From contig JAKOQZ010000063.1 of assembly GCA_029778105.1 (NCBI GenBank), positions 1 through 53,208 on the forward strand: a DNA stretch of 53,208 bases, read 5' to 3'. Position numbers and translations under genes: made by a program. This stretch comes from Pseudomonadota bacterium. GTDB taxonomy: Bacteria; Pseudomonadota; Alphaproteobacteria; Micropepsales; Micropepsaceae. The notes under the pieces were generated by a model. That model had not been told where the DNA came from. It saw nothing but the letters and a program-made list of their open reading frames with translations, and did no database searches. Below are positions 38,602 through 47,430 of this stretch, piece after piece; the first letter of the stretch is position 1, and each line of letters starts with the position of its first letter.

Positions 38602-39075
38602 TCAGCCCTTCTGCCGCATCAGCCGCGCCTTGTCGCGCTGCCAGTCGCGTTCCTTGGTGTCGGCGCGCTTGTCATGCAGCTTTTTGCCCTTGGCGATGCC
38701 GAGGTCCATCTTCGCGATGCCGCGCTCGTTGAAGTAAACCTTGAGCGGGATCAGCGTCATACCCTCGCGCTCGGTCGCACGGTGCAGCTTGTCGATTTCG
38801 CGCGCCTTCAGCAGCAGCTTCCGCACGCGCGTCGGCTCGTGGTTGAAGCGGTTGCCGCCGCCATATTCGGGAATGTTGGCGTTGACGAGCCAGACCTCGC
38901 CGTCCTTCACATGCGCATAGGCCTCGGCGATGGTCGCCTTGCCCGAGCGCAGCGACTTCACCTCGGTGCCGGTCAGCATCATCCCCGCCTCGAGGTTTTC
39001 CTCGATGGCGAAGTTGAAACGCGCCTTCCGGTTCTCGGAGACGACCTGCTTCGTGTCGTCTTTCTTCTTCGCCAT
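38602..39075 (-). CDS. smpB: SsrA-binding protein SmpB
   Basis: SmpB delivers tmRNA to stalled ribosomes. The 157-residue protein has '[26 protein letters not shown]', '[25 protein letters not shown]' and '[21 protein letters not shown]', all family hallmarks, and the basic C-terminal tail. The ATG shares one base with the dapA stop. The tmRNA gene is not in the window. Confidence 0.97.
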   Translation of the reverse strand: MAKKKDDTKQVVSENRKARFNFAIEENLEAGMMLTGTEVKSLRSGKATIAEAYAHVKDGEVWLVNANIPEYGGGNRFNHEPTRVRKLLLKAREIDKLHRATEREGMTLIPLKVYFNERGIAKMDLGIAKGKKLHDKRADTKERDWQRDKARLMRQKG

Positions 39076-39968
39076 TATAGCAGCCCGGCGTGAACCATCG
39101 CCGCCTTCACACGCGCCGTGGCGGCGTCGGTCAGTTCCAGCACCGGCAGGCGGACCTCGGCGCCGCAAAGCCCCAGGAGGCTGGCGCCGAACTTCGCCGG
39201 TCCCGGGCTCGGTTCGCAGAACATCGCCTCGTGCAGCGGCATCAGGCGGTCGTTGATGTCGTTCGCCACATCCCAGGCGCCCGCGCTGGTGGCGTTCTGC
39301 AGCTCGGCGCACAGTTTCGGCGCGACATTGGAGGTCACCGAAATGCACCCCACCCCGCCCTGCGCGTTGTAGCCGACGGCGTTCGGGTCGTCGCCCGAGA
39401 GCTGGATGAAGTCCTTGCCGGCGACGATGCGGGTCTGCGAGACGCGCTCGATCTTGCCGGCCGCATCCTTGATCCCGACGATGTTGGCGATATTCGACAG
39501 CCGGCCCACCGTCTCAGGCAGAATATCGGCCACCGTGCGGCCCGGCACGTTGTAGAGGACCAGCGGAATGGAGATCGCCTCGGCGATCGCGGCGAAGTGG
39601 CGATAGAGCCCTTCCTGGCTCGGCTTGTTGTAGTAAGGCACGACGCACATGGCGGCGTCGCAGCCCACCTTCTGGGCGAACTGCGCCAGTTCGATCGCTT
39701 CATGGGTCGCGTTCGAGCCCGCGCCGCCCAGCACGAAGGCCCGGCCGTTCGCGGTCTCCACCGTCAGCTCCAGCACCCGGCGGTGCTCTTCGTGGCTGAT
39801 GGTGGGCGATTCGCCGGTCGTGCCGCAGGGAACCAGTCCGTGCGTGCCGCCCGCGATCTGGTGCTCGACCACGCGTTTCAGCCCGGCCTCGTCCACAGCG
39901 CCTTTGCTGAACGGCGTAATCAGCGCCGTCAGAGATCCCCGCAAACGTGAACGATCAAAAGCCATCAT
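39075..39968 (-). CDS. dapA: 4-hydroxy-tetrahydrodipicolinate synthase
   Basis: DapA condenses pyruvate with aspartate semialdehyde, the entry to lysine and diaminopimelate. The 297-residue TIM barrel has '[15 protein letters not shown]', '[15 protein letters not shown]', '[14 protein letters not shown]', '[12 protein letters not shown]' and the Schiff-base lysine in '[14 protein letters not shown]'. Two consecutive ATGs (39968 and 39965) are possible; upstream open frame to 40001 is not family sequence. It is first in the dapA-smpB-SUOX unit. Confidence 0.96.
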   Translation of the reverse strand: MMAFDRSRLRGSLTALITPFSKGAVDEAGLKRVVEHQIAGGTHGLVPCGTTGESPTISHEEHRRVLELTVETANGRAFVLGGAGSNATHEAIELAQFAQKVGCDAAMCVVPYYNKPSQEGLYRHFAAIAEAISIPLVLYNVPGRTVADILPETVGRLSNIANIVGIKDAAGKIERVSQTRIVAGKDFIQLSGDDPNAVGYNAQGGVGCISVTSNVAPKLCAELQNATSAGAWDVANDINDRLMPLHEAMFCEPSPGPAKFGASLLGLCGAEVRLPVLELTDAATARVKAAMVHAGLL

Positions 39969-40127
39969 GGTCCCGGGTGTTGTGCCCGGCCTTCCTGTCA
40001 AAAGAGCGCGGGAAACTACGCGCAGGTTAACGCTTTGCCAAGGAAGCGCCGCGATCTTGCGGATGTATTAACCACCGCCGTTTGGCGGTAGGCTCCATCC
40101 CAGTTCTCTCATACGAGTCCGACGACC

Positions 40128-42161
40128 ATGATCCTGCGCCGTCTCCTCGCCGCTTTCGCGCTCTCAGCAGCCCTCCTCGCGCCCGCCCCGGCGGCGACAA
40201 GCCTCAGCGCCAACGACCAGGCCATTCTCGCCGCCGCCATCAAGGCGGGCGAACAGAAGAACTGGTCTCAGCTCGCCGCGCTCAGCCAGCGTGCCGACGA
40301 CCCCACCGTCGCCGCCATCGCGCGCTGGCGCTATCTGATCGATCGCGAAAGCGGCGCCACCTTCGCCGACATCTCCAGCTTCCTCGACGCCCATCCCAAT
40401 TGGCCGAACGCCGAGACCACCCAGCGCAATGCCGAACGGGCGATGTCGCCCGACATGCCCGCCACCCAGGTTCTGGCGTTCTTCAAAAGCCGCCAGCCCG
40501 TTTCCGGCGAGGGCATGTTGATGCTCGGCGCCGCGCTGCTCGCCACCGGCGACGTCAAGGAGGGTCCGATCTGGATTCGCCGCGGCTATGTCGCAGGCAC
40601 CTTCTCGGCCGCGCGCGAGGCCCAGATCCGTGAACAATATGCCCAGTATCTCCCGGCCGACGCCGACAAGCTCCGCCTCTCTGCTCTGCTGTGGGAAGAC
40701 GATTTCGCCGGGGCGCAGCGCATGCTCGCCTATGTCGATGCCGGCACCCGCGCTCTCGGGACCGCCCGCCTCAAGCTGCGCTCCAACACCAAGGGCGCGC
40801 AGCAGTTCATCGACGCCGTTCCGGCCGCGCTGAAAGACGATTTCGGCCTGCTCTACGATATGGGCCGCTGGTACCGACGGTCCGAGCAATACACCGCCGG
40901 CGCCCGCCTGATGGCCCGCGCCATCCGCGATCCGGCCATTCCCATCCCGCTCGACAAGTGGTGGGACGAAAAATCCGCCCATGTCCGCATGGCGATCAAG
41001 GAGCGCCGCTGGAAGGACGCCTATGCCGTGGCCGCCAGCGGCGGGCTGACGGAAGGTGCCGATTTCGCCGAGGCGGAGTTCCTCGCGGGCTGGATGCAGC
41101 TCCGCTTCCTGGGCGATGCGTCCCGCGCCCTCACCCATTTCGATCGGATCGCCCCGAACGTCTCGACGCCCATCAGTCTGTCGCGCGGCCATTACTGGAC
41201 AGGCAGGGCCAAAGAGGCCGCCGGAGACGACGACGGCGCGGCGCGCGAGTACCAGCTCGCGGCGAAGAACCCCGAGACCTATTACGGTCAGCTCGCCACC
41301 GCCGCGCTGTCGCAGTCGCCCTCGATCACGGTCGATATGAGCAGCTCCGTCAGTGAGCGCGGTATCTCGACGCTGGAACGCGACGAACTTGTCCAGGCCA
41401 TCGGCATGCTGAGCGCCATCGGCGACACCACGCTCCTTCCCCGCTTCGTCGGCGCTCTGGGCGACCGCCTGCAGGATCGGGAAGACTTCGAGACCGCTTC
41501 GGCGCTACTGATGCAGCTCAACCGCCCGTCGATGTCGGTGCGCGTCGCCAAGCGCGCCATGCAGAAGGATCTGCATGTCTTCCGCTTCGCCTACCCGCTG
41601 GTCAAGCTGCCGCCCTATCGCGGCAAGGGCGAAGCGCCCGATCCCGCCTTTGTCCTCGCGCTGATGCGTCAGGAGAGCGAGTTCGACCCGAACGCCCGCT
41701 CATCCGCCGACGCCCGCGGCATCATGCAGATGCTGCCCGCGACCGCGAAACTGACGGCCAACCGTCATGGCCTGTCCTACGAGCCCGGCCGCCTGCTCGG
41801 CGACTGGGAATACAACGCGACGCTGGGCATGGCGCATCTGCGCGATCTGCTCGACCAGTTCGGCGGCTCCTACGTGCTGGTCGCGGTCGCCTATAATGCC
41901 GGACCGGGGCGCGCCAATCAGTGGATCAAGGAGTTCGGCGATCCGCGCGATCCCAATGTCGATGTGGTCGACTGGGTGGAACGCATTCCGTTCAGCGAAA
42001 CCCGCAACTACGTCATGCGCCTCATCGAGAACACCAGCGTCTATCGCGCCATGCTCGCCGGCGGCACCGCGCCGCTGCAGGTCGAGGCCGATCTGCTGCG
42101 CGGCTCGGGGCGCAGCGACTACGCGCCGGGCCGCCGCCTCGCCGCCGAGACGCTGAAATGA
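40128..42161 (+). CDS. slt: Soluble-type lytic transglycosylase (Slt70-like)
   Basis: The enzyme cleaves peptidoglycan glycan strands with 1,6-anhydro product. The 677-residue protein has a signal peptide (about 1-23), a long alpha-superhelical domain of repeated helix pairs (30-490) and a C-terminal goose-lysozyme-like domain with the catalytic Glu516 in 'LMRQESEFDP', then 'ARGIMQMLPATA' and 'VAVAYNAGPGRANQWI'. It overlaps the next gene by four bases. Intergenic 40002-40127 contains a small hairpin (ACCGCC/GGCGGT, 40074-40089). Confidence 0.95.
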   Translation: MILRRLLAAFALSAALLAPAPAATSLSANDQAILAAAIKAGEQKNWSQLAALSQRADDPTVAAIARWRYLIDRESGATFADISSFLDAHPNWPNAETTQRNAERAMSPDMPATQVLAFFKSRQPVSGEGMLMLGAALLATGDVKEGPIWIRRGYVAGTFSAAREAQIREQYAQYLPADADKLRLSALLWEDDFAGAQRMLAYVDAGTRALGTARLKLRSNTKGAQQFIDAVPAALKDDFGLLYDMGRWYRRSEQYTAGARLMARAIRDPAIPIPLDKWWDEKSAHVRMAIKERRWKDAYAVAASGGLTEGADFAEAEFLAGWMQLRFLGDASRALTHFDRIAPNVSTPISLSRGHYWTGRAKEAAGDDDGAAREYQLAAKNPETYYGQLATAALSQSPSITVDMSSSVSERGISTLERDELVQAIGMLSAIGDTTLLPRFVGALGDRLQDREDFETASALLMQLNRPSMSVRVAKRAMQKDLHVFRFAYPLVKLPPYRGKGEAPDPAFVLALMRQESEFDPNARSSADARGIMQMLPATAKLTANRHGLSYEPGRLLGDWEYNATLGMAHLRDLLDQFGGSYVLVAVAYNAGPGRANQWIKEFGDPRDPNVDVVDWVERIPFSETRNYVMRLIENTSVYRAMLAGGTAPLQVEADLLRGSGRSDYAPGRRLAAETLK

Positions 42162-43018
42162 GCCTCTTCACCGAGAGCTTCGTCGCCGCCCCGGACGGGC
42201 TGCAGCTTTACGTGCGCGATTATGCCGGCGGCGACGCGGGCAAGACGCCGGTGCTGTGCCTTGCCGGTCTCACGCGCAATACCCGCGACTTCGAAGACAT
42301 CGCCGCGCATATCGCGGCCGGCCGCCGTGTCATCGCCGCCGATATGCGGGGCCGCGGACGTTCGGCCTACGATCCCAAATGGGAAAACTATTCGATCCCC
42401 GTCGAGGCGGGCGACGTGCTCGCCATTCTGGCGGCCCTTCGCGTGCCCAAGGTGATCGTTCTGGGCACCTCGCGCGGCGGCCTGCTGGCGACGGTTCTGG
42501 CAGCCATGAAGCCCGACGTCCTTGGCGGCGTCGTTCTGAACGATGTCGGGCCCGAGATCGACCCCAAGGGCATCGCCCGGATCGCCTCGTATGTCGGCGT
42601 CGCCGTCGCGCCGCCTCAGACATGGGAGGAAGCCATGGCGCGGGCCAAGGAGATCAACGGCAGCCTGTTCGATATGCCCGACAGCGAGTGGATGCGCATG
42701 ACCCGCGCGACCTATCGCGAGGAAGGCGGCAGGCCGGTGCTCGACTACGACATGAAGATCGGCGACGCGACCCGCGCCCAGATGGCCCAGCCGCAACAAT
42801 TCGATCCCTGGATGCTTTTCGCCGCCTTCGCGAAAATCCCTCTGCTGACCGTGCGGGGCGCCAATTCCGACCTGCTGTCGGCCGCAACGGTGGCCAAGAT
42901 GCACGCCGCCAAGCCCGACATGAAATCCGTCGACGTACCCGGGCGCGGCCACGCCCCGCTGCTCAACGAGCCCGAAGCCGTCGCTGCGATCGACGCCTTC
43001 CTCGCCGATCTCGGCTGA
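42158..43018 (+). CDS. Alpha/beta-hydrolase fold protein
   Basis: This 286-residue hydrolase has the nucleophile elbow 'GTSRGG' (Ser105), the oxyanion region 'LCLAGLTRNTRDF', 'DMRGRGRSAYDP' and a C-terminal His in 'GRGHAPLL'. No signal peptide. It is coupled by ATGA to the transglycosylase gene. The substrate cannot be told from sequence; the family includes esterases and haloalkane dehalogenase relatives. Confidence 0.88.
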   Translation: MSLFTESFVAAPDGLQLYVRDYAGGDAGKTPVLCLAGLTRNTRDFEDIAAHIAAGRRVIAADMRGRGRSAYDPKWENYSIPVEAGDVLAILAALRVPKVIVLGTSRGGLLATVLAAMKPDVLGGVVLNDVGPEIDPKGIARIASYVGVAVAPPQTWEEAMARAKEINGSLFDMPDSEWMRMTRATYREEGGRPVLDYDMKIGDATRAQMAQPQQFDPWMLFAAFAKIPLLTVRGANSDLLSAATVAKMHAAKPDMKSVDVPGRGHAPLLNEPEAVAAIDAFLADLG

Positions 43019-43019
43019 G

Positions 43020-43748
43020 ATGGAGCTGCCCTTCGAACAGGGCCGCAGGCGGCGCATCTATCTGATGCGCCACGCGCAGGCCGCCTATTTCGACGCCAAG
43101 GGGGCGCGGATGCCTGAGCCGCACGCCGTGCCGCTGACCCCGAAAGGCCGCGAAGAAGCGCTGGCGATGGCCGACTGGCTCGCTCCGGTGCGTTTCGACC
43201 GTGCGATCTGTTCCGGCCTGCCCCGAACGCTTGAAACTGCGACGCTGGTGCTCGGCGGACGCGAGATCGCGCTGGAGACATCGCCAAATCTGGAAGAAAT
43301 ACGTGGCGCCGGCCTTGAGGAGCGTGCGCAGCTCAGTCCCTCAGACTATGCCTATTCCATGTTCAGGGCGGGCGAGCCGGGCGCGACCTTCGCGGCAGGC
43401 GAAAGCTTCGCCGCCTTCCGCGACCGCGTTCTGCCCGCCTTCATCGACATTCTGCAGGACGAGGCCTGGACCAATCTCCTGCTCGTCTGCCACGGCGGCA
43501 CCAACCGGGCGATCTTGACCTGGTTTCTCGGCCTCGGGCTCGATTCCTTCGGCCAGTTCGAACAGGATTCCTGCTGCCTCAATATCCTCGATTTCGACCA
43601 GTTGACGGGCTCCGGCATCATCGCGCGGCGCATCGTCCGCGCCCTGAACATGACGGCGCAGGACACGGCGAAGACTGGGTCGACCTACCTCTCGATGGAA
43701 TGGCTGGCCGACCAGCACGAGCGGGCGAAGCGAGTGAAAACGCCCTGA
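43020..43748 (+). CDS. Histidine phosphatase superfamily protein
   Basis: This 242-residue phosphoglycerate-mutase-like phosphatase has the RHG-type motif as 'LMRHAQAAY' (Arg17-His18), 'RAICSGLPRTLETA' and the second catalytic His in 'LLVCHGGTNRAIL'. The C-terminal 50 residues are outside the core fold. It begins one base after the hydrolase stop. Its own stop codon forms the first three bases of the phr -35 element. Substrate unknown. Confidence 0.88.
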   Translation: MELPFEQGRRRRIYLMRHAQAAYFDAKGARMPEPHAVPLTPKGREEALAMADWLAPVRFDRAICSGLPRTLETATLVLGGREIALETSPNLEEIRGAGLEERAQLSPSDYAYSMFRAGEPGATFAAGESFAAFRDRVLPAFIDILQDEAWTNLLLVCHGGTNRAILTWFLGLGLDSFGQFEQDSCCLNILDFDQLTGSGIIARRIVRALNMTAQDTAKTGSTYLSMEWLADQHERAKRVKTP

Positions 43749-43775
43749 TCCGGACGGCGGCCCGGTGCGTAAGAC
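43746..43775 (+). promoter_or_regulatory. ChrR-type ECF sigma promoter of the phr operon
   Basis: TGATCC (43746-43751) and TAAGAC (43770-43775) are separated by exactly 18 bases. This closely matches what is known of promoters for the ChrR-controlled sigma-E of Rhodobacter (TGATCC, then TAAG). It ends 30 bases before the phr ATG, and phr is a classic member of that regulon. The -35 overlaps the stop codon of the preceding gene. Confidence 0.75.
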
Positions 43776-43805
43776 ATCCGACCCGTAATAGTGCCGCTGG
43801 AATTC

Positions 43806-45248
43806 ATGACCGCCCCCGTTATCGTCTGGTTTCGGCAGGACCTCCGCCTTGACGACAATCCTGCGCTCCTCGCCGCCGCAGCATCCGGGCGGCCGGTCAT
43901 CGCGCTCTACATCCTCGACGACGAAACGCCCGGGAAATGGGCTCCCGGTGGCGCGTCCCGCTGGTGGCTGCACCATTCGCTGAAGTCGCTGTCCGCTGCG
44001 CTTGAGGTCGCCGGCCCTGGCCTTACCCTGATGCGCGGCCCCGCCGGCCCGGCGCTGGACCGCGCAATCGCGGCCTCTGGTGCGGAAGCCGTGTTCTGGA
44101 ACCGCTGCTATGAACCCTACGCGGTCACCCGTGACACGGCCCTCAAGGCCTCGCTCAAGGCGCGCGGCATCGAGGCCCAGTCCTTCAACGCCAGTCTGCT
44201 CTGTGAGCCCTGGAGCATCACCAACAAGGCCGGTGAGCCCTTCAAGGTGTTCACCCCCTTCTGGCGCGCCTGCCAGGACAGGGGGCTCCCGTCCGAGATC
44301 CATCGCGCGCCACGGCACATCTTCGCCGCCCGCCGAATTGCGGGCGATGCTTTGGATTCGTGGGCGCTTTGCCCGACCCGTCCGAACTGGGCGCACGAAT
44401 TCGGCGAACACTGGACGCCGGGGGAGCCGGGAGCCAAGGCCCGTCTGTCCGCGTTTCTCGACGATGCGTTGCGCGCTTACGCCGACGGCCGCGACCGGCC
44501 CGGCCAGTCCCTGACGTCCGGCCTGTCGCCGCATCTTCATTTCGGGGAGATCGGCCCCCGGCAGGTGGTGCGGGCGGTGCGCGCCGCCGCAGACGCCAAC
44601 CCGGCCCTCGAAGCGCAGGCGGCCAAATATCTCGCCGAAATCGGCTGGCGGGAGTTTTCCTATCACCTGCTGCATCAGGCCCCCGCTTTGCCGGAGGCCA
44701 ACTTCAAGCCGGAGTTCGGCGCGTTTCCATGGGCGAGCGACCCTGATGGCCTGCGGCGTTGGCAACGCGGCCAAACCGGCATTCCGATCGTCGATGCCGG
44801 CATGCGCCAGCTCTGGCGAACCGGCTGGATGCACAACCGCGTCCGCATGGTGACGGCGTCGTTCCTGGTCAAACATCTGCTGATCCACTGGCAGCACGGC
44901 GCTGCGTGGTTCTGGGACACTTTGGTCGACGCCGATCTCGCCAGCAATTCGGCGAGCTGGCAGTGGGTCGCAGGCTGCGGCGCCGACGCGGCGCCCTATT
45001 TCCGCATCTTCAACCCGGTCCTTCAGGGCGAGCGGTTCGACCCCGACGGCGCCTATGTCCGCCGCTTCGTCCCCGAACTTGCGGCGCTGCCCGACAAGTG
45101 GCTGCACAAGCCCTGGGAAGCCCCTGCGCCGGTCCTGCACGCCGCAGGCATCACGCTCTGCGAGACCTATCCTGCACCCATGATCGATCTTCAGCGTGGC
45201 CGCGACCGCGCACTGGCCGCCTTCTCCCAGATCAGGAAAGCCGCATGA
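43806..45248 (+). CDS. phrA: CPD-type deoxyribodipyrimidine photolyase
   Basis: The enzyme repairs UV-induced cyclobutane pyrimidine dimers using light. The 480-residue protein has the N-terminal antenna-binding domain ('VIVWFRQDLRLDDNPAL') and the C-terminal FAD domain ('LSPHLHFGEIGPRQVV', 'WREFSYHLLHQAPALPEANF', 'TGIPIVDAGMRQLWRTGWMHNRVRMV', 'LASNSASWQWVAGCGADAAPYFRIFNP'). Start ATG 43806 begins the family sequence; an in-frame GTG at 43791 is less likely. It is the first gene of a four-gene operon. Confidence 0.95.
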   Translation: MTAPVIVWFRQDLRLDDNPALLAAAASGRPVIALYILDDETPGKWAPGGASRWWLHHSLKSLSAALEVAGPGLTLMRGPAGPALDRAIAASGAEAVFWNRCYEPYAVTRDTALKASLKARGIEAQSFNASLLCEPWSITNKAGEPFKVFTPFWRACQDRGLPSEIHRAPRHIFAARRIAGDALDSWALCPTRPNWAHEFGEHWTPGEPGAKARLSAFLDDALRAYADGRDRPGQSLTSGLSPHLHFGEIGPRQVVRAVRAAADANPALEAQAAKYLAEIGWREFSYHLLHQAPALPEANFKPEFGAFPWASDPDGLRRWQRGQTGIPIVDAGMRQLWRTGWMHNRVRMVTASFLVKHLLIHWQHGAAWFWDTLVDADLASNSASWQWVAGCGADAAPYFRIFNPVLQGERFDPDGAYVRRFVPELAALPDKWLHKPWEAPAPVLHAAGITLCETYPAPMIDLQRGRDRALAAFSQIRKAA

Positions 45249-46576
45249 ACGCGCTCATCTTTCCGCCCCCCGCCACGCCCCGCCGCATCGCCGTGATCGG
45301 CGCAGGCATATCCGGCCTCGGCGCCGCGTGGGCGCTTTCAAGGCGCCATGATGTGACGCTGTTCGAGAAAGACGCGCGCGCCGGCGGGCACGCCAACACG
45401 GTCGACGTCGACTACGACGGACAGCAGATCGCGGTCGACACCGGCTTCATCGTCTACAATGAGGTCAACTACCCAAACCTGTGCGCGCTGTTCGACGCTC
45501 TCGGCGTCGCCACGCAACCCAGCGACATGAGCTTCGGCGTCAGTTTTTCCGGCGGCGGGCTGGAATGGGCCGGCGACAGCGTCTCGACCTTGTTCGCCCA
45601 GTGGCGCAACCTGTTCAGTGTGCGCCACCACGCAATGTGGACCGAAATCCTGCGCTTCAATCGCACGGCGAGCACGGATCTCGAGGTCGGTGCCCTCGCC
45701 GGCCTGACGCTCGGCGCGTATCTCGCGTCCCGCGGCTTCGGCGCGGCATTCCGCGACCGCTATCTGCTGCCGATGGGGGCCGCGATCTGGTCGATGCCGA
45801 ATGCCGACATGCTCGGCTTTCCCGCCGCAAGCTTCCTGGCCTTCTTCCGCAACCACGGTCTTCTGTCTGGCTTCGACACCTTTCAGTGGCGCACCGTCTC
45901 GGGCGGTTCGCGGGAATATGTCCGCAAGCTGATTGCAGATATCCACGGCGACATTCGTCTTGGCTGCGGCGTCACCTCCGTCCGCGCAGCCGGCAATGGA
46001 GTCGACGTCGCGGATCAGACGGGCGCGACGACCCGTTTCGATCACGTCGTTCTGGCCTGCCACCCGCAGCAAGCCCTCGCTCTGCTCGCCGACGCGACGC
46101 CGGCCGAGCGCAGCATTCTCAGCGGCTTGCGGCACGCCCCCAATGTCGCGGTTCTGCACCGCGATCCCGCGCTCATGCCGCAGCGGCGCAAGGTGTGGTC
46201 CAGCTGGAACTATATCAGCGACGCAGCACCGGGGCTGACCACCGCCCCCGTCTCGCTGACCTACTGGATGAACCGCCTGCAGGGGATCGACCGGAGCAAG
46301 CCGCTTTTCGTCACGCTCAATCCCGCGCAACCGCCTCGTCCCGATCTCACCTTCGGCACGTTCCATTACGCCCATCCCCAATTCGACGCCGCCGCCGAAA
46401 GGACGCGCGCGGCGCTCGGTTCCGTGCAAGGCGCGCGCGGTCTTTGGTTCTGCGGCGCATGGTGCGGACACGGCTTCCACGAGGACGGCCTGACAGCAGG
46501 ACTGGAGGTCGCGGCCGCGCTCGGCGCGCCGGCCCCATGGCGTGCGTTCGGTCAGGCACGCGCCTTGGCCGCATGA
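45245..46576 (+). CDS. FAD-dependent amine oxidase-like protein
   Basis: This 443-residue flavoprotein of the NAD(P)-binding Rossmann/amine-oxidase type (COG2907 group) has the dinucleotide fold 'RIAVIGAGISGLGAAWAL' and 'VTLFEKDARAGGHANTV', 'DTGFIVYNEVNYPNL', and a C-terminal FAD contact 'LWFCGAWCGHGFHEDGL'. It is often found with DUF1365 and cyclopropane synthase genes and is thought to act on membrane lipids or fatty acids under photo-oxidative stress. The reaction is not established. It overlaps phr by four bases. Confidence 0.9.
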   Translation: MNALIFPPPATPRRIAVIGAGISGLGAAWALSRRHDVTLFEKDARAGGHANTVDVDYDGQQIAVDTGFIVYNEVNYPNLCALFDALGVATQPSDMSFGVSFSGGGLEWAGDSVSTLFAQWRNLFSVRHHAMWTEILRFNRTASTDLEVGALAGLTLGAYLASRGFGAAFRDRYLLPMGAAIWSMPNADMLGFPAASFLAFFRNHGLLSGFDTFQWRTVSGGSREYVRKLIADIHGDIRLGCGVTSVRAAGNGVDVADQTGATTRFDHVVLACHPQQALALLADATPAERSILSGLRHAPNVAVLHRDPALMPQRRKVWSSWNYISDAAPGLTTAPVSLTYWMNRLQGIDRSKPLFVTLNPAQPPRPDLTFGTFHYAHPQFDAAAERTRAALGSVQGARGLWFCGAWCGHGFHEDGLTAGLEVAAALGAPAPWRAFGQARALAA

Positions 46577-47418
46577 TGCCGACACCGCCACCCAACGGCC
46601 TTTTTTTGTCGCGGGTGATGCACGCCCGCGTCCGGCCGGTGCGGCGGCGCTTCACCTACCGCGTCTTTTCGCTGTTCATCGACATCGACGATCCGCAGGC
46701 CGCGACGCACGACTGCGCTATCCTGAGCTATGACCGCTTCAACGTTCTGTCCTTCCGCGCCCGCGATCACGGCAGGCGCGATGGCTCGCCGCTTCGCTCC
46801 TATGTCGAAGACGCGCTGCAGCGCGCCGGGCTGGCGCTCAGGCCCGATGCCATAAGGCTGCTGTGCTTTCCCCGGCTCTGGGGCTTCGTGTTCAATCCGC
46901 TGTCGGTGTTCTACTGCTATCGGCGGGGGCGTCTCGCAGCCGTCGTCTATGAAGTGAACAACACCTTCGGCGACTCTCACGCCTATGTCGCCTGCATCGA
47001 GCCCGATCAGGCGGTCGCCAGACATGAAGCCGATAAGACGCTCTATGTCTCTCCGCTGATCGGGATGCAGGGGCGGTACGACTTCGCCGTGCGCGACCCG
47101 CGCGAACGCCTGTCTCTGGCCATCCGCGAAACGGGGCCAGAGGGCCTGGTGCTCACGGCGGTTCAAACCGGCGAGCGCCGCCCGCTGTCCACGCGCGAGG
47201 CGGTCAAGGCGGTGCTTCGCCATCCCCTGATGACGATCAAGGTCGTCGCCGCCATCCATATCGAAGCGCTGCGCACGTGGCTGGGCGGCGCCCGCTATGT
47301 CGCACGTCCGGTCGCGGCGGCGCCTGCCGTCAGTCTGGCCCGGACCACATCCAACCGCGCGGGCGCCGCGTATAACCCTGAGATGCCGGAACGCCTGAAC
47401 GCGCTTGCGGCTGAGTAA
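46573..47418 (+). CDS. DUF1365 family protein
   Basis: This 281-residue protein has the DUF1365 (COG3496) pattern: 'VMHARVRPVRRRFTYRVFSLFIDID', 'RLWGFVFNPLSVFYCY', 'YEVNNTFGDSHAYV' and 'KTLYVSPLIGMQGRYDF'. The start is the first of two adjacent ATGs and overlaps the oxidase stop (ATGA). It is consistently clustered with the flavoprotein and cfa-type methyltransferase, implying a role in modified fatty-acid synthesis; biochemical function unknown. Confidence 0.92.
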   Translation: MMPTPPPNGLFLSRVMHARVRPVRRRFTYRVFSLFIDIDDPQAATHDCAILSYDRFNVLSFRARDHGRRDGSPLRSYVEDALQRAGLALRPDAIRLLCFPRLWGFVFNPLSVFYCYRRGRLAAVVYEVNNTFGDSHAYVACIEPDQAVARHEADKTLYVSPLIGMQGRYDFAVRDPRERLSLAIRETGPEGLVLTAVQTGERRPLSTREAVKAVLRHPLMTIKVVAAIHIEALRTWLGGARYVARPVAAAPAVSLARTTSNRAGAAYNPEMPERLNALAAE

Positions 47419-47430
47419 CCAGGGGCAGAC

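Noticed and set aside
40021-40127. TTAAC half-sites resembling CtrA boxes before slt
   Set aside because: Only isolated half-sites are present; none has the TTAA-N7-TTAA spacing.
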